Below are positions 24,165 through 36,491 of a stretch of 64,000 bases of DNA, piece by piece. Made by a program: the position numbers and the translations under genes. Source of the stretch: Adineta ricciae (lineage: Eukaryota > Rotifera > Eurotatoria > Adinetida > Adinetidae). Numbering within the stretch: the stretch's first letter is position 1; every line of letters starts with the position of its first letter. Location: assembly GCA_905250025.1 (NCBI GenBank), contig CAJNOJ010000038.1, positions 186,001 through 250,000 on the forward strand. The letters run 5' to 3'. Under the pieces are notes generated by a model. The model was not told the DNA's origin, did no database searches, and was given only the letters and a program-made list of their open reading frames with translations.

Positions 24165-25393
24165 CGATATTTCTTTCGCTTTCTTATAGTAAATTCCCAC
24201 ATTGTTTCTAGCGCTACTTTCTATATCATACGAGAACGAAACTTCAAGATCTTCAAGTCATGAATACTTTCATTGGATAATATTCAGAGAAGATTTCATC
24301 GCTCATCTTTTTATCGATTGGTTCAAATATTTATTTTCAATTTCATATTTGATCAGCTATTTCTCTCCCTCCCTCCCTCTCTCTCTCTTCATTCTCTCCT
24401 TCTCTATTTGTTGTTCATAAAGCACATAGTCAATTACGCATTCACTTTGCTCTATTGACAAATTCATTCGATAATCTACTTTTGCCTGCCGATCATTTTT
24501 CTCATATCTAACGGGGAAAAAAAATGTGTAAGTAAAATTTCTTTTGAAATCTCATTAGACCAGAGTTGTTTTCTGTGGAAGAGAATTAGTGTAATACGTA
24601 AGAAATTCAATACACTTGACGGAAGACTCGACAGTCGTCTCAACTTTCTATTTATGAGAAATATTTTCGTCAGGTAAGTGTGATCGATCGATCGATAACA
24701 CAGTGATCATTCCATTCCATTAGCATATTTATCGGTGTTCGAATCTTTTTCTTGCATTCACCGAAGCGTGACATTAAAAACTGAGCTGAAGAATTTCGCA
24801 CGCAAAAAGTAGAATCTTATCACACGATGACACAATTGTTGTGCGAGAGAAAAGAACAAGAAGCATTTATAAAAACATCTTTTCTCTCGATAGACACGCG
24901 CGCATGCGCATTGCATCCAAACACAATTGTTCCTACATTCCATTTCTATTTTCGAAGTGACATAACTGTTGCTGTTGTTGAAAGATCGTATTAAGACACG
25001 GAAGAAAATGTTTTCTAACTTGAACGGATCATCTTCACTTGACTTCATAAGGATCAAACAAATTTTGTTGTTCGCTTCTCAGCTTGCTCAGAAAAAGATG
25101 AGCTGCTAATAGAATCGTATAGACGAGATTTAAAATGATGACGTAACTCAAGAAAAGCTGCGAAATAATGCGGTGTTCTTCGAAAGAAGAGGAAAACATT
25201 AAAGTGAATGTCTTTCGAACAGCAGGTGTCATTTCCATAATTGAATGTCTTTTCCACCTTGTGAGAACATAATCGAATGATGACAATAAGGTTTATTCCA
25301 CTTCAATTAGGTCAATTATTGACATCCTGTGGTCGATCGACGTTCCTTCAACTTCATTTTCTTGTTTTCAATTTAGATAACGTAACTTCATTG
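24165..25393. other. Divergent intergenic region between NCAPH and the NR2E-like gene
   Basis: 1.2 kb with a C/T-rich tract at 24361-24390 and AT-rich flanks; no coding chain was found. It probably contains both promoters and the 5' UTR of the receptor. Confidence 0.4.
24361..24390. repeat. Pyrimidine (CCCT/CT) low-complexity tract
   Basis: Reads as consecutive CCCT units followed by CT dinucleotides; a simple repeat with no coding sense. Confidence 0.8.
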
Positions 25394-26913
25394 ATGGCGT
25401 CATCATCTCCTGCTCGTATGATCCCAACCCAACGGCGTCATGTATCCCTGTGTTCCGTATGTGGAGATAAAGCTAGTGGTAAACATTATGGAGTCATGAG
25501 TTGCGATGGTTGCCGTGGTTTTTTCAAACGAAGTGTTCGGTAAGGAATATGAGTCACTTATCTGAGGAGTTTTGGAGTTTCGAGTTTTTTTTTTAATTTT
25601 AGACGACGAATTGAATATAAATGTAAAGGTGATTCCAGATGTCAAGTTGATGTCAGTCGGCGAAATCAATGCCAAGCATGTCGATTTCAACGTTGTTTAG
25701 CTGTGAAAATGAAACCCAATGGTGAGAATTATTTACATCTGCAACTGATTCTTATTTACTTTTCATCATACTTAACAAAAAAGCTTTTTCTTCCTTTCGA
25801 GTGTCTTTAATAGTAATGAAAGACGTGCTTATGATCTTCTTTTTTAGCTGTACAAAATGAACGCGCACCACGTCTACCATCTAAACAAGCGCTTCCAACA
25901 GCATCACTTCCACGAACACAATGTTGGACACCACCAACTGTCGGGTATGTAGCAAAGTCACCATCCGTGACAATGCCAATTGATTTCCGAAACATATCAA
26001 CGACTAAGTAAGTTCATTTTCGTTTTTGTTTCTTAGTCTTACGTAAGTAGGTCATCATTTTCTTTCTCTTAGCATTTTGAAAATAAAAAAACAGACAACG
26101 TCTTACTTGAACTTCTCGTTTTAGTACATCATCACCCATCTGGTCAACGGCTCGCATGTATCCTCTACAACAATCTTTCAATCTATCGAAATGCAGTACA
26201 TCGTCTGATGTATCAAACAATGATGAAACTCACAGTTCACTCGAAGAGAATTCGCTAAGAATTCAATGTGAAACTGCATCATATGTTCTACTCGAGTCTG
26301 TTCGTTGGATTTACTCAGTACCATCATTTAAACAATTGAATGAATACGATCAATGGGTTTTAATCGAACAATCATGGCCGCTTTTATTTCTTTTAACATC
26401 TGCTGAAACAAAGAAATTTCTCGATCAAAGTATTTAATTCATTTTTATTGAATTTCAAACTTATTTCTTGTTTTAGATGATGTGGATGTCATGGATGATG
26501 ATAATCAATATATATCCTTTCAAACCATAATTAAAGAAATAATTCGTCATACACTCGATCAAACTGAGTATGCTCTTGTTAAACTAATTCTTGTATTTAA
26601 TAATCGTAAGTACTCGCATATTATTTTTCTCATAAGAAATCATTGGAATTCGAATTTAGCCACCGATGTTCAACCTCAAGATCGACTTTTAATTGATAAA
26701 TACCGAAATGATGCACTATTTATGTTAACCGATTATACCAGCGACTTGAAATATCGTCGTATAGCTGAACTGCTTCTTCTACTATCAAATCTTCCCGAAA
26801 AAGTCAAAGAAATTTGTTTAGAAAAACTCTTTTTCCAACATTTACTCGATCGTATTTCAATGAAAAACCTCCTACACAACATTATTCGTCATTTCTGCAC
26901 ATTCACCCGCTAG
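25394..26913 (+). CDS. NR2E-type nuclear receptor
   Basis: Six exons: 25394-25539, 25603-25721, 25848-26007, 26125-26429, 26477-26605, 26660-26913; 370 residues. The DNA-binding domain is at about 19-85 with both zinc modules intact ([27 protein letters not shown]) and the NR2E-typical [13 protein letters not shown] extension after it. The P-box reads CDGCRG. A Ser/Thr/Pro-rich hinge is followed by a short helical ligand-binding domain ([35 protein letters not shown]). The DBD resembles tailless/PNR (NR2E1/NR2E3), orphan receptors that regulate neural and photoreceptor genes. No clear AF-2 helix is seen at the C-terminus, which suits a repressor. AATAAA at 26972-26977. Confidence 0.85.
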
Positions 26914-27893
26914 AACCAACGAAAACAATAGTCATTGCTTGTCTCTTCTTTTCGTATATCTATGTTGTTGAAATAAAAGTATTTTGTCTTTTAAATAACC
27001 AGATTGACTCTGTTTCTGTCAAAAATAATCTAACTAAATTGATGTGTATTTGAATAACGAATTGATTTTGCTCGACAAAGCAGAAGATAACCGTCCATGA
27101 TCATATGTATCCAAGTGAAAAATTGTGATAATAAATCAAGTTTTATATTCGAATGATTTCTGACAAACTTCAGAAATGAATTTATTCTTCAAGAGTACTT
27201 TTGACAATCATTGTTCTCGTAAACGATACTCGAGTACATGAAATATTCTGTCAAGAAATCACGTCTATAAAGTAAATTAAACAATCTATTTCTCCCTCTT
27301 TTCTTTGTAAGAACGTAATACTCTCGCGTTCTTTCGCATGATCCAAACATCTGCGCTATTGATATGTGAATTTGTACTATAATTAATCTGGTATTTTTCT
27401 TTCTACACTTCTATTTGTATATCTATTGCAGATTTTCAAGACACGTTCTTGTAATAATGTGAAAACAATTATTGTGTTCATGTTGGAATTAGACTATGTA
27501 AATAGAAGTGCAATAATGTTGTGTTTACAGTGAGATAATATTGACCTTAAGAAGAAAGATTCTGAGCTGTTTTTCAGCAAATCGTGCTCGAAGGAAGAAA
27601 TTTACATAAGTTTTAATCATCTCCGAATAATTCGATTGCTCTTACGAAAATATGTTCTCATCTACATATTCATAAACGAATGTATAGAAATTTAATGGAA
27701 TTTTTGTTCGAGGGACATCCAACCAGATCAATGCTCGACTATTGTTTAATAAAAATACGTTCTTTATTTGATTTTACCATGGTTTGATGATGAATAAACT
27801 CATATTTAATTTCATGTGAGTACCGAAGAAAAATTTACTTGTTCTCTTCTTTGTTAAATAAATAAAATCTTCATTTCAGAACACCGATTCCAC
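26914..27893. other. Intergenic region
   Basis: About 1 kb of AT-rich sequence with the receptor's AATAAA near its left end and a TTCATTTCAG splice acceptor ending near 27880 just before the next gene. No further gene is supported. Confidence 0.4.
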
Positions 27894-28232
27894 ATGTCAG
27901 CGACAGTCGCTGTATCTCACCCGATCATTCGACAAACACAGGAACAAGAACCTCCGATGTATATTCTACAAAGTTGGCGTCGCGAACAAGCCAATTCGCG
28001 TGATCAATATTTATTAGAGCAAACTTTTGTTGTTGCACCAGATACAGCTGTTCCTGCATCGAAATTCCGGCAACATATTAGAAATATCTACGAAGAACGA
28101 ATTCGTTCGACGATCGTGGTTCAGTACGATCCCTGGACGATTGAAGCTTCCATCGCAATGCAATCCAAACCGACAGCAGAAAAAGAGTCATCAGTCAACA
28201 TCGATGTTGTGAGAAGTCACACGATTTTGTAG
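27894..28232 (+). CDS. Small unknown protein, 112 residues
   Basis: A single exon opens 14 nt after a TTCATTTCAG acceptor and ends at TAG 28230-28232; AATAAA is at 28243-28248, very close to the stop. The sequence is not low-complexity (YILQSWRREQANSRDQYLLE, then TIVVQYDPWTIEAS), which favours a real protein, but I recognise no family. No signal peptide or TM segment is seen. The acceptor next to the ATG could join a 5' UTR exon or a spliced leader. Confidence 0.5.
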   Translation: MSATVAVSHPIIRQTQEQEPPMYILQSWRREQANSRDQYLLEQTFVVAPDTAVPASKFRQHIRNIYEERIRSTIVVQYDPWTIEASIAMQSKPTAEKESSVNIDVVRSHTIL

Positions 28233-31200
28233 GAAAAAAAACAATAAAAAGCCTTCATATCAGTAATCAAAACGATTCGTATTTCTATTGTCTTCATATT
28301 TTATTGATACATTTTAATCATATGGCAAGCAGCTGTTACTGCTATTGGGTGTAACGAGCCATAAATGGATAACAAACATCTTCTGCCTACTATGTCTGAT
28401 TCATTTCTCGTAACAAATAAGCATAGATGATTGATCGTTTTGAGCATTGAGAAATAGAACGTTTATTGTTTCGTCTCGGCTTCGAAGAGAATAAATGACT
28501 GTTATTCAATCGTATTCTTCCAGAACGGAAAAAGAAAAGCTTATCATTAGCTTTGTTCTGATCAATTTTCAAAACAATTTCCTTAGAAAAACACTAAATA
28601 CATCAATACGGATCTTCGATCGATTAACTTCTCATACACTGAAAGTTTTCTCCTTTTTCTCCGTATTGATATCATGATCATTAACACGATGAAAAAGAGA
28701 GAGAAAGAAAACTTCAATGACAAAAGAAGAAAGAATGATGATAGGAAAATGCTTCGAGCGATATAAATTAGAGGCAATACATGTCAAGTCATAAAGGAAA
28801 GATTGTATGATTTCTTTTTCCTATTTCTAGATCAATCTTTTCTACTAATTTACTCCTGTAGAGATATTCTATCGATGAAGATAATGAACAACGCTATCAA
28901 CAATGAGAGTGGGGCCCAATGTAGACATAGAATAGTGACAAAAGGAGAAAGCAGCGAGAGAAAAAAAAATCGATGGTCGGTTGGTAATTTGCGTTTTTCA
29001 GCTTTTCTCCTTCTTTTCCTTGTCCCTATGTATGTGCCCATGCTTTTTTCTCCCGTTTTTCTTCGTTCGTCTTCTTTTCCTTTTCTCGCCTCGATGCCAA
29101 TCGTTCTTCTCTATCTCTTTTCTGCTTATTCCTTCAGAAGACAAAAGGTTAAAACTTAGTAGCACTAAGCACACGCGCCATCGCTAACGGAACCGAGTAC
29201 AAATAGACAACAGTAATCTGAAATCATTCAATTAAAATCATCTCGTATAACAACACACGTAAGTTAAACTTTATCAACGATATTCAAAACGAGAACATTT
29301 GAGATAAAATATGGTGAATTCTGTTGTTTCAAGAGACAGTCATCATTCTGTCAATCTTTCTTTAAGTACATATGGCAGCATCTGGCTTCAGTTAGATTTC
29401 TTTTTTGTGTTCGAACAGCAACGATAACGATTATCCTTGTATTCATCAATGATAATATTCTCCTTTGTGGACAATTATGATAAACTTACAAGGTTATTAT
29501 AGAACAGCGTAGAGTAGGCTGATGGAGAGCTGCTTGCTGACAGATCGACTGTTATTATGGAAACAAAACACTAGGGTTAACTATCTTCATTTATCAGCAA
29601 ATCAGACATATATGTGAAGACTCCCTACAGTGACAAAATGACATCATGATTTTCTCATTGACTTAGTTAAAAATTTGATCCGACAAGTTTTTTCTTTTCT
29701 CGTCTCTCACAAATACAATTAATCGGAAAAGAATTAGCAATCACATAGTTATGTCATTGAGTTTTCTCTTCCTCATTTTCTCTCTCTCCTCCTCTTCGAG
29801 TGATGTCTCTATGTGCATTTCAGCAATTTAGACAAGTAGAAGCAAACCAAAACACTATTTGATAAGGAGAACGAGAATTCCTATTGCATAGCAAACTGAT
29901 ACTGTTGATTGACTTAACTCATTTATCTTTTTCTTCCTCATTTATTCTCTTCTATTTATCTGGATGCAATCGCATCGGTCTTGACGCGATATGAATAGAA
30001 AAAGAATGCGATTTGTCTTATTTAGTCAATTTTGCCTTCATCACAAAAAACAAATTCATTTGAAATTGCTCCGCATCCCAGGAGTTCCTCGAGAACAATA
30101 GATATGTAACTCGTCATAATAAGACGTACCCGCGAGTATTTCAGACTGAACTAGACAATTACAAATGCCTCTTGCCGACATTTCGTTTCGCTGAAAGTCC
30201 AAATCTCGATCTACGTCAATATGAATCTCGTGAGATCGGTTTTCTCCTTCATAGCCTCTCGAGTATTGAATTAATTCGACTCCTAATTTTCATTTTAAAA
30301 TGATTCACATGAAAACATCTTGTTTGTGTCTTCTCGGTACGAAACTGTATTTTGCCATCAAGATAATTAACGAAGCTGTCAAGTCAACATATTGAAAAGA
30401 ATGTCGCGGTTTGATTTGTATTCAATGGATCTTTAGGTTATTAGAAAGCAATTCTAGAAGGATTTCAATGTAAGATAAGACATTCTTCATATGTAAAAAT
30501 AGAAAATATGCCGAATAAAACCATCCGGTTTTGTTTTTGTCGAGAAATAATCGAATTATGTAGCCCGCATATCATCTGATCACTCCTCGAGCTGTGTCTG
30601 GATACTTATTTAATAAGTTATTAGAAAAGGCCAAAGACATAGCTAATTTTCTCTGTCACTTATTTGTTTCGCTAACAAACAGATAAAAGAATTAGACCAG
30701 ATGTGAAACAGACGATTGTATTAAGAATATAAGTTCACAACCGAAGGTTTAAATAAGTCTATCCGATTTAGAAAGATTCATTAACAATGCGGATCAGCTC
30801 TTTCCCTGAGGAACTCTATTGAAATTATATAATAACTCTGTGGTACATCATTCTCACTTCTTAGATAATGTATTCTCTGTAGGATTTCTTTTTGCTAGAA
30901 AGAAAATCAATAGGTCAGCTTCCTACTTAGTTTTTGTTTATCAGACTATTGACGGATATCCTTGGGAAGGGAGAAATATCTTCGTAGTTTGCAAATCTAT
31001 CTTCGCAAAACATATTTCTAACTGTGTTCGGAGTGTTATCACAATGGAGATTGGAACAATGGTATTGGGTTGTGAACAATATACTTTCGGCTAATCAAAA
31101 ACATGTTTTTCTTTTTCCGTCTGCTAATCTAAAACGTTTTTCATCATCATTGTAAAACGAGAGTTTTTTATGCTGTAATCCAAAACGAACGTTTGTTTAT

Positions 31201-32924
31201 CTTAGCAGATATGAATACATGCTCATTAAATCCTTTCAGTAAATACGAATTCGCTATTTGTCACGCACTTGAACGTAACTCAATCCTCGGAGTTCTCACG
31301 TACTGAATAGTAGAAAGTATCGTTTTTACAGAGAATCGACGTTTTATCGGCAGTGCAAATCTCGTGTCTATGTTTTGGGTACCTTGCGTACAGATTATAA
31401 CGTCAAAAGTGCTCACAGAATTCAGATACGAGCATGAAGGTAGGTTTAGAGTATCTCCTGTTGCCACCGAGTCGAGTTTACCGAGAATAAGAATGTAAAT
31501 AGTCGAGTACTTTTGTAATAGAATATACTCAGTGACATTTCTGATGAACTTCTCCACCATTGATAAAATAGTCTGGTCTTTGAGATTCACGAAGCCGTTC
31601 GCTTATGAGAAGGTGAACATGAATGTCAATAGGATGAACCGACTTGTCTCTATTAATAAAGTTGAAATAGGGTGGAAACAATATTTTATCTTTAGAAATC
31701 TTTGTCCCAGACAGCAATTGAATAAAACGCTCTTCCACTTCAATGATGTCACAATACTTATCGGATGTGTATCATGATCGTCTGTCTGAGATGATTTGGT
31801 ATAGACGATGGAGTATCATTTCTTGTTTAGAGAAGCAAGCAAAACGTGCTCATAATTACTTGAGTTTAGCCGTCTGATTAATATTTCATATTTATTTTCC
31901 CCCCTCAATCGATTAGAAAATTAGTTCAAGCGTACTCATTTCTTTATGAAAAAAAAGAAACGTAATGATTATGACTGAAAAGAAGAATTAATCAGGTGAA
32001 CATTTACGTTTATTACTTTATCTTATCTCATGTCTTCATTTCATTATGATTCGTAAAGTGCGAAGTGTTATTGAGTGGAAAATCATAATTCGTATTTCTA
32101 ATCATCAAAGATTATTGTCAATAGAAGTGGATCAAAGACAGGTTGATAATACTTTTATGATTAAATTTACGCAGAAAGATTTCATGCAGAATGCCTTATT
32201 TTGAGACATTTCACGTTCGTTGTGTTACTTTTAGAGACTATCTATCCTTGAGTTATCTTTTTATGAAATATGAAATTTTAATCATTCATTTATTTTTTAA
32301 AAAAAGATTCAATATGAGAAAAATGTCGTCGTTTCGTTGACGGATAGACAATAAACGTAAAAATAGATGAAAATTTGTTGATAAATGTTCGAAATACACT
32401 CATGCCGATTCAGTTCCGGTTCTTCGTCAGTAAATTTGGCAAGAGAATTCCTAAAAACATTGATGTCGTCTAATTGTAGGTCGACACTTGGGAAAATAAT
32501 TGATAAATAACTCGAGAATATTCAAGAGAGAAAAAAAGAACACATTTTATTTCATTTCAGTCAATTATGTACTTGCGAAGTGTGTTTTGAAAAAGTTCAT
32601 TTGAACTTCAAATAAGTTTATGATGCTTGAAGTTTTATTTCGGGTATAGGAAAGACTTGTCTATCTATTTTTGATTGCTAAGCTTCTTCCTTCTCTTCTT
32701 CTTTTTCTCTCCTGTCGAATGAAAATAAATTTCTCGTAGAGAAAAAAAAAGTATATAATCTACATTGCGACAGATTTTTCTTCTCCATTTTTATTTTCAC
32801 GGTGTGCGTCGCCATCACTTCTGCTTGTTCAACCGGCATAAACATCGAAACGAAAAAGTAGACACGCGTCCTTCTGATTTGTAAATGTAAAAGAAACACA
32901 AAGAAAATTGAGAACAGCGATATA
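28233..32924. other. 4.7 kb gene desert
   Basis: No phase-consistent exon chain or recognisable domain on either strand. It is AT-rich with homopolymer and TC-rich runs. Two overlapping minus-strand ORFs at 31261-31738 might be a decayed gene or mobile-element fragment, but I see no diagnostic motif. The right end is the upstream region of the RGK gene. Confidence 0.4.
32752..32758 (+). promoter_or_regulatory. TATA-like element upstream of the RGK gene
   Basis: TATATAA lies about 170 bp upstream of the first ATG (32925), after a poly-A run. It is a candidate core promoter only; such strings are common in AT-rich DNA. Confidence 0.25.
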
Positions 32925-35900
32925 ATGACATTAGCAAGTACAACGACTGTTTCCTCATCTCATCATCACAAACCTTCTGTCAAACGAGTGCAATTCTATC
33001 GGTAAATATTCCTGTTTGTTTGATAGTAAAAAAACGTGAACGATGTCACGTTAATATTCCTAATCCGTATTTGACAGATTAAAGCAAACTTTTAAACCGT
33101 TATATGTTTCACTTTGTTCTTAAAAACGTTTTGTATTCTTAACTAAATTCATTCATCATGCGACATTAATTACTTGATTCTTTCTGAGAAGCCTACAGGT
33201 TCGTGAGGAAAATATACGACGTCTTATATTTACCTTCTGGTGTTGTTCGAGATAATTGTTTTTCTTCTCAGTTATTCAATTAAAGAATAATTGCAGGATG
33301 TCAAAAGAATATGGATTTTAATGATAATGTTTCGATCATCATATAACGAATCAACATGAAAAGTTAGCTAATTGAATAGAGATGATTTAGTTAATTCTAG
33401 TCTTTAGTGATACAAACACCTTCAGAAAACAGTTGATTAAACAAAGGTTAGATGATCCTGTCAAAGTACGATAAATAGAATTGAAAATAGAAACTTGTTA
33501 TATTTAGAAACAACACATCATATATTTGATTAATAAATATGTTGGATGTTATTGATTACCGTTTGTTTGATTTTATTTAGAATGTATGAACCACATTTTG
33601 ATGACATAGCAGATGCCAATGAAGAAAATGAATTAGCGGTTAGTCATCAATCAGATACCAACACATCCCCCGCAATGTTATCTCCGAACAGTTCGCGGCC
33701 GACCATTCATTGGGGTCCAGTTGTCGAAGGAGATTTCAACGAAAAAGAACAGATCAACACCGATACTGATCACTTCGATGCATTATTTGCACGCTCAAAC
33801 GCTGCACCATCTCATCCGCGTTGTTACAGTTCATGTTCACCAGCAAACGCTCCACCTCTACTATCTCCTGAAAGTTCTACGCATCTTACGGCCAAATCTC
33901 AACCGTTACTTTCCTCTTCGCCTTCGTCGAAACCGAAAACTTCCTCTGACGTTTCTTCGGATACAGCTCGTCGAACATCGATTTCTTCTTCACCTCCGAA
34001 AACAGCTCTACAAGCAAATCCTCCTTCGGCGCGTACGAAACGTAAAAACTTTTCCCTAACACACACTGCTCAAACGTTTCTCCAAGCTTCAAATAGTCAA
34101 ATTGAATCCGTAGAACCATTAGCTCGATCATGTTCCTATAAACGTCCACAATCGATAAAAAAATATCGACAAAAGAAAGAAAAGGAAAAGGAAAAAGAAA
34201 AGGACAAAGAACAACAACAAAAACAACAAGATTTTCCTTCGCGTAAATATAGCGCTACAGCCGTACCACAGAACAACTATGCTTCTCATACAGGAGCATC
34301 TGATTCTTCTCGCAAGTCAATTTCGGGTACTACAGGCAGAATCTCCGCAACTGAGCCAATGACATCCGCAGACGATTCTCAAGATCAATGGACGAATCAG
34401 AATACTCAAAGATCGGAACGACTCGGTAAGATTAATGAATATTTCTGTTATCATTCATTCTATTGACTGTTATCTAAATTAATAATTATCGTCAATGAAA
34501 TTCATTTGATCTGATAATGCATTTCTCGTATTTCGGTAGGTTCATTAACAGTTGATCAATTGCAGCTACCAACTGACGGTGATGAACAAATCTATCTTGT
34601 CCGACAATTTCATACAACATCGAAAGGTTTTGTTAATCGAGGGTAAGCTAAGAGAAGTTTGTTCAGAATCTCCTGATTCTATAAACACATGTGACCTTAG
34701 AGATTCATTTAAACGTTCAATTAAACGAAGTGGTTCAACAAGTCGTCGTAGTTCATTTCGAGTGAATGCCAATCTCACAACGACTGATCGCACCTCCTCC
34801 CCCGAACATGATCTTAATCATTCTCCAACATCACCGAAAGAGATTCGGACAAGTACAAACTCGCTCACAAACTCTCCTGGACTCAATCTCAACGGAATTC
34901 TTGACACTCATTTCATTGAAAATAATCCTTTACAAATGACTGTTTCCACACCTGATCAAAATGAAAATGATGAGGACGAAGATGATGATAATCCACTTGT
35001 CGAACGTATTCAAACAGAAGATGGTCGTGTACAAGACGTACACGTTTATCAAGTTTATCTGCTCGGTATGAGTGGAACAGGAAAATGCTCACTGATGAGA
35101 CAATTCAAAACGACCGAATATCGAGGAATCTATGATTATTCAAGTTCACTCGGTAAGTTATGTCATATCCAACTGTTGACAGCAAAACGATTATTAATGA
35201 TATAGCGATAAAAAATGTCTCAGAAAAAAAGAAGCAAACAGGAAGAGAGAAATCCTTCTATGAGGAAATAGAAAAAGCAATCGAAATGATAAATAATGTT
35301 TTATTAGAATATAATAGAAACTCACAAACATCATATCTGTTTCAAGTAATTAAACAGGAAAAAAAGAGTCTTTGTACCGACGAAAGAAAAGCAATAATTT
35401 ACTCGTTTGAATAACCTTCAATAAATAAACATTCCGAGTTCGATACCTAATGATCTTTCCTATACCGTATGATTAGATTATTAACATATCTAAACATCCA
35501 GACGAAACGCTAATAAGAAAATCGGATATCACACCAAGAAAAATATGTCTAACCTTCAGCAAAATGATTTTGGAATTTTTTACAGATGATGATCCGGATA
35601 ATACCGTACCAATTATGCTTGATGGAATTGAATCACGTTTACATATAACTACGATCGATATCGATCAAGTATGTTTGACGAGACAATGGCATTACATTTC
35701 TAGTTATCGTCTTATTTAGGTCAAATCTAGTGTGACAGGCGATGCGTATATTGTTGTTTATTCAATAACTGATCGACAATCGTTTCAAACGGCTATTCAA
35801 TTGGTAAAAAATCTTCGTGAAAATGAACTGGTTTACCATCCATCGTCTATCAAACGACCCATGCCGATTATTCTAGTAGGAAATAAATCCGATCTTGTTC

Positions 35901-36313
35901 GCAAACGCTCAGTAACCAAAGAAAGTAAGTTTTCATAGATTCATGAGAAGAAAATCTATGTCTTATCAACGTATTTAGCTGCTAGACATGCTGCATTCAA
36001 ACACAATTGTAAATTTGTCGAAACGTCTGCGGCAATCAATGATAAAGTCGATGATCTGTTAGCAGGAACATTAAAACAAATTCGTATCAATGAACACATT
36101 CGTAACGAACTGAAACGACGATTAACAATCACCAATGGAAGTATCGATACGAATGATTCTGATACTCCAATCTTAACCAATACATCCTCACGCAAAAGTT
36201 CACCGCTGTACAATCGAAATTCAAAGAATATCTTCACGAAGTTTTTCAGTGTTTTCCGCAAGAAACCAACACGATTGTTATCAGATGTTGAAAATCTAAA
36301 TACCAGCATTTGA
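32925..36313 (+). CDS. RGK-family (Rad/Gem/Rem-like) GTPase with long N-terminus
   Basis: Seven exons: 32925-33001, 33581-34425, 34540-34642, 34701-35152, 35586-35668, 35720-35924, 35979-36313; 699 residues. About 480 residues of Ser/Thr/Pro- and Lys-rich disorder precede the G domain. G1 reads GMSGTGKC (the usual GKS/T is GKC). The G3 region has no DxxG and reads LHITTIDID, as in RGK proteins. G4 is VGNKSD and G5 ETSA. The C-terminus is basic and hydrophobic (FTKFFSVFRKKPTRLL) without a prenylation CAAX box, another RGK hallmark. Family role: binding calcium-channel beta subunits to inhibit Cav currents, and cytoskeletal regulation. Intron 35153-35585 is long (433 bp). AATAAA at 36329-36334. 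Confidence 0.82.
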
Positions 36314-36491
36314 TACGCCCATTTGTTAAATAAAATTGTATTTTTTTTTTCAAAGAAAAACGCTGCTGTTCGACGGCTATGATATTTAAATAAAAAAAAA
36401 CCATTTATCTGTATATAGTTTATTAGTCGTTTCAAATGAATTTGATTTGTTTAAAAACACAGGAAAGGAGAAAAAAAACAGGCTTTTGAAA

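Noticed and set aside
30819-31094. 91-residue plus-strand ORF in the gene desert
   Set aside because: No recognisable motif, no acceptor or polyadenylation signal arrangement, and alternate-start only.
35160-35414. 84-residue Lys/Glu-rich ORF inside an RGK intron
   Set aside because: It lies out of phase with the flanking exons and is driven by A-rich composition. Exon 4 joins exon 5 in phase 1 without it.
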